Shown here piece after piece: positions 6,090 to 7,202 of a stretch of DNA of 7,202 nt (position 1 is the stretch's first letter; every line of letters begins with the position of its first letter). A program made the translations under genes and the position numbers. Where the stretch lies: positions 1 to 7,202 of the forward strand of contig CAUJII010000114.1 of assembly GCA_963205035.1 (NCBI GenBank). Direction: 5' to 3'. Source of the stretch: Spirochaetota bacterium (lineage in GTDB: Bacteria; Spirochaetota; Leptospiria; Turneriellales; Turneriellaceae). The notes beneath the pieces were generated by a model. It did not search any database, was not told the origin of the DNA, and worked only from the letters and a program-made list of their open reading frames with translations.

Positions 6090-6308
6090 TCAATACTTTT
6101 TTAGTAAGGCATCGGCTGTAATATTTTTTCGCCGATCATATTGAATAGCTTTCTGAAATTTCTTGGATGTAAATAGGAGAACATCTTCAGGGTCTTTGGT
6201 TGAAACATCAAACAAAATTGCCGCGAACTTACCGTGACTTGTGATAATTACCGGCTCCGAGCGCGATTGTTTAATATACCGCGAAAGATTTTCTTTTACT
6301 TCGCGAAC
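6090..6308 (-). pseudogene. Phd/YefM-type antitoxin remnant, 5' end lost
   Basis: The minus strand encodes 72 residues plus a TGA stop. They begin VREVKENLSRYIKQSR, then SEPVIITSHGKFAAILFDVS, then DPEDVLLFTSKKFQKAIQ and a charged tail ending LLKKY. The ENLSRYI...EPVIIT.HGK.AA(V/I)L core is the classic Phd/YefM antitoxin fold, a DNA-binding protein that neutralises a RelE-, ParE- or Doc-type toxin. The frame opens right after an in-frame TGA (6311-6309) and has no ATG, GTG or TTG before an internal TTG in AAILF. So the first few residues of the usual N-terminus, including the start, appear missing. No toxin gene is visible downstream on the same strand. I call it a truncated relic; a frameshift joining it to the overlapping upstream frame is an alternative. 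Confidence 0.65.
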
Positions 6309-6396
6309 TCAATCTCAGTGCGCCTTTTGCCGAAGGCGGGCTGAAGCTGAATTTTGCGATCACGCCGTGTCTTTTTGTCAATACGTACGCACTCTA
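6309..6396. other. Unassigned junction between two 5'-truncated genes
   Basis: This 88-bp stretch lies between the antitoxin remnant and the first recognisable residues of the DUF1554 protein. None of the six frames gives a recognised protein segment. The longest minus-strand frame reads a basic stretch ending RRTEIEFAK with a stop at 6298-6296. A 6-bp hairpin, CGCCTT (6321-6326) with AAGGCG (6333-6338), is present. I see no promoter or ribosome site for either neighbour. It may be a fragment of a third sequence left by recombination. Confidence 0.4.
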
Positions 6397-7202
6397 TCGG
6401 CAAATTTGACGAATAACGACAACGACACGGCGGGGTTCGTCGCGACGCCTTCCAGCGGCCTTGTAACAAAAGACGATGGCAGCATTGCGACGGCAAAAAT
6501 TAAACTTTCAAGCCGACCGACGGCGACTGTGACATTGACAGTCATGAGCGACAATACGAGTGCGGGCGATGTGACGACGCCGGCCACCAAAAATTTCACC
6601 TTTACCAACGGTAATTGGAGCACAGAGCAAAATCTGATCGTGACGGGAGCCGGTACAATTGCGGCTTACAAAATTATCATCAATGGCGGCGTTACAAGCA
6701 GCGATGCCAACTACACTGGAATCACGGGGACGGTACTCCATACGGGTATCGGTGTTCAAAATATTTCGGCAGGCAATAAATTTATTTTTCTAACGAGCTC
6801 CGCCTATACTGGCAATCTCGGCGGTATCGCAGGCGCCGATGCGAAATGTAACTCTGCGGGTAATAAGCCCAATGGTAGCACATATAAAGCAATGATCGTC
6901 TCCAGCAGCGGGCGAACCGCCTGTACTACTGCGAATTGTGGCGGTGGCCCCAGTGAGCACTCCGATTGGGCGCTCTATCCATCGACCCAATATACCCGGC
7001 CCGATAATACCGCTATCGGCACGACGACAGCGAATGGCATTTTTGCGTTTTCTTTGACGAATAGCATAAGCACGGCATCGCAATCTCCCTGGACGGGGTT
7101 AGGCGCGGATTGGACAACCAGCTCAAATTGCAGCAGTTGGGGAAGTACCGGCGGAAATGGTCAGGCGGGTTTGGCCAACGCTACGTCTCCAAGTGCAATA
7201 AA
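6397..7202 (+). pseudogene. Leptospiral surface protein with Calx-beta-like repeat and DUF1554 domain; apparent 5' truncation, runs off right edge
   Basis: The frame is open from 6238 to the window end, but recognisable protein begins near 6397 with ANLTNNDTAGF. One roughly 110-residue repeat follows (GLVTKDDGSIATAKIKLSSR, ATVTLTVMS, NFTFTNGNWSTEQNLIVTG), of the Calx-beta-like type found in leptospiral lipoproteins. From about 6775 the DUF1554 domain begins: NKFIFLTSSAYTGNLGG, GADAKCNSAGNKP, YKAMIVSSSGRTACTTANC, a PSEHSDWALYP segment and PWTGLGADWTTSSNCSSWG. Paired cysteines are conserved as expected. Full-length relatives start with a lipoprotein signal peptide, which is absent. The upstream part of the frame is antisense to the antitoxin remnant and non-homologous. 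A GTG at 6241 could in principle start it, but no ribosome site or signal supports expression. The true 3' end lies outside the window. Confidence 0.72.

Noticed and set aside
6321..6338. CGCCTT/AAGGCG hairpin as a terminator
   Set aside because: The stem is only 6 bp, has no T-run on either side, and is not downstream of a gene that needs it.
6378..7083. Several minus-strand frames opposite the DUF1554 region
   Set aside because: They are complements of the repeat and DUF1554 domain, which are clearly coding on the plus strand.
1..7202. CRISPR arrays, tRNA or rRNA genes, or a replication origin
   Set aside because: No regularly spaced repeats, cloverleaf-like sequence, conserved rRNA segment or cluster of DnaA-box-like sites was seen.

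Overview
The window looks like a piece of a spirochaete chromosome, most likely from the order Leptospirales (Leptospira, Leptonema, Turneriella or an uncultured relative). The main reason is the right edge, which encodes a DUF1554 domain preceded by a Ser/Thr-rich Calx-beta-like repeat, a combination characteristic of leptospiral surface lipoproteins. The BBP2-type porin and the glycine-rich outer-membrane protein fit this. Base composition appears close to balanced, less AT-rich than pathogenic Leptospira, so the genus stays open. This assignment comes from recognising families by eye, not from a search.

Left part (1-1372, minus strand): the N-terminal part of a beta-CASP metallo-beta-lactamase-fold nuclease runs off the left edge. 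Just upstream of it in the same direction is a secreted, probably outer-membrane, 348-residue protein. A perfect 11-bp hairpin lies between them and covers the only standard start codon of the nuclease. A divergent intergenic region (1373-1606) with a perfect 12-bp inverted repeat separates this block from a small CxC/CxxC zinc-ribbon-like protein on the plus strand.

Centre (1826-5413, plus strand): a BBP2 beta-barrel porin with two plausible in-frame, SD-preceded starts is followed by an oligopeptide/nickel-type solute-binding lipoprotein (SBP_bac_5). Together they could form an uptake route: outer-membrane channel, then lipid-anchored binding protein. No ABC permease or ATPase genes are in the window. 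Between the two genes is a 125-bp palindromic element (3649-3773) with IS-like terminal inverted repeats and a flanking ATA direct repeat. Its internal complementary blocks run in the order A-B-C-hairpin-A'-B'-C', so they cannot all pair in one nested fold. This is the most unusual structure in the window.

Right part (5410-7202): a DUF6883 gene and a DUF4926 gene follow the binding protein, each junction being a 4-nt GTGA overlap, so the three genes are probably translated as a coupled unit. Facing them is a remnant of a Phd/YefM-type antitoxin on the minus strand that lacks a start codon. It sits head-to-head with a DUF1554 lipoprotein gene that also appears to have lost its 5' end. The roughly 90 bp between the two broken genes is unexplained and looks like a rearrangement scar.
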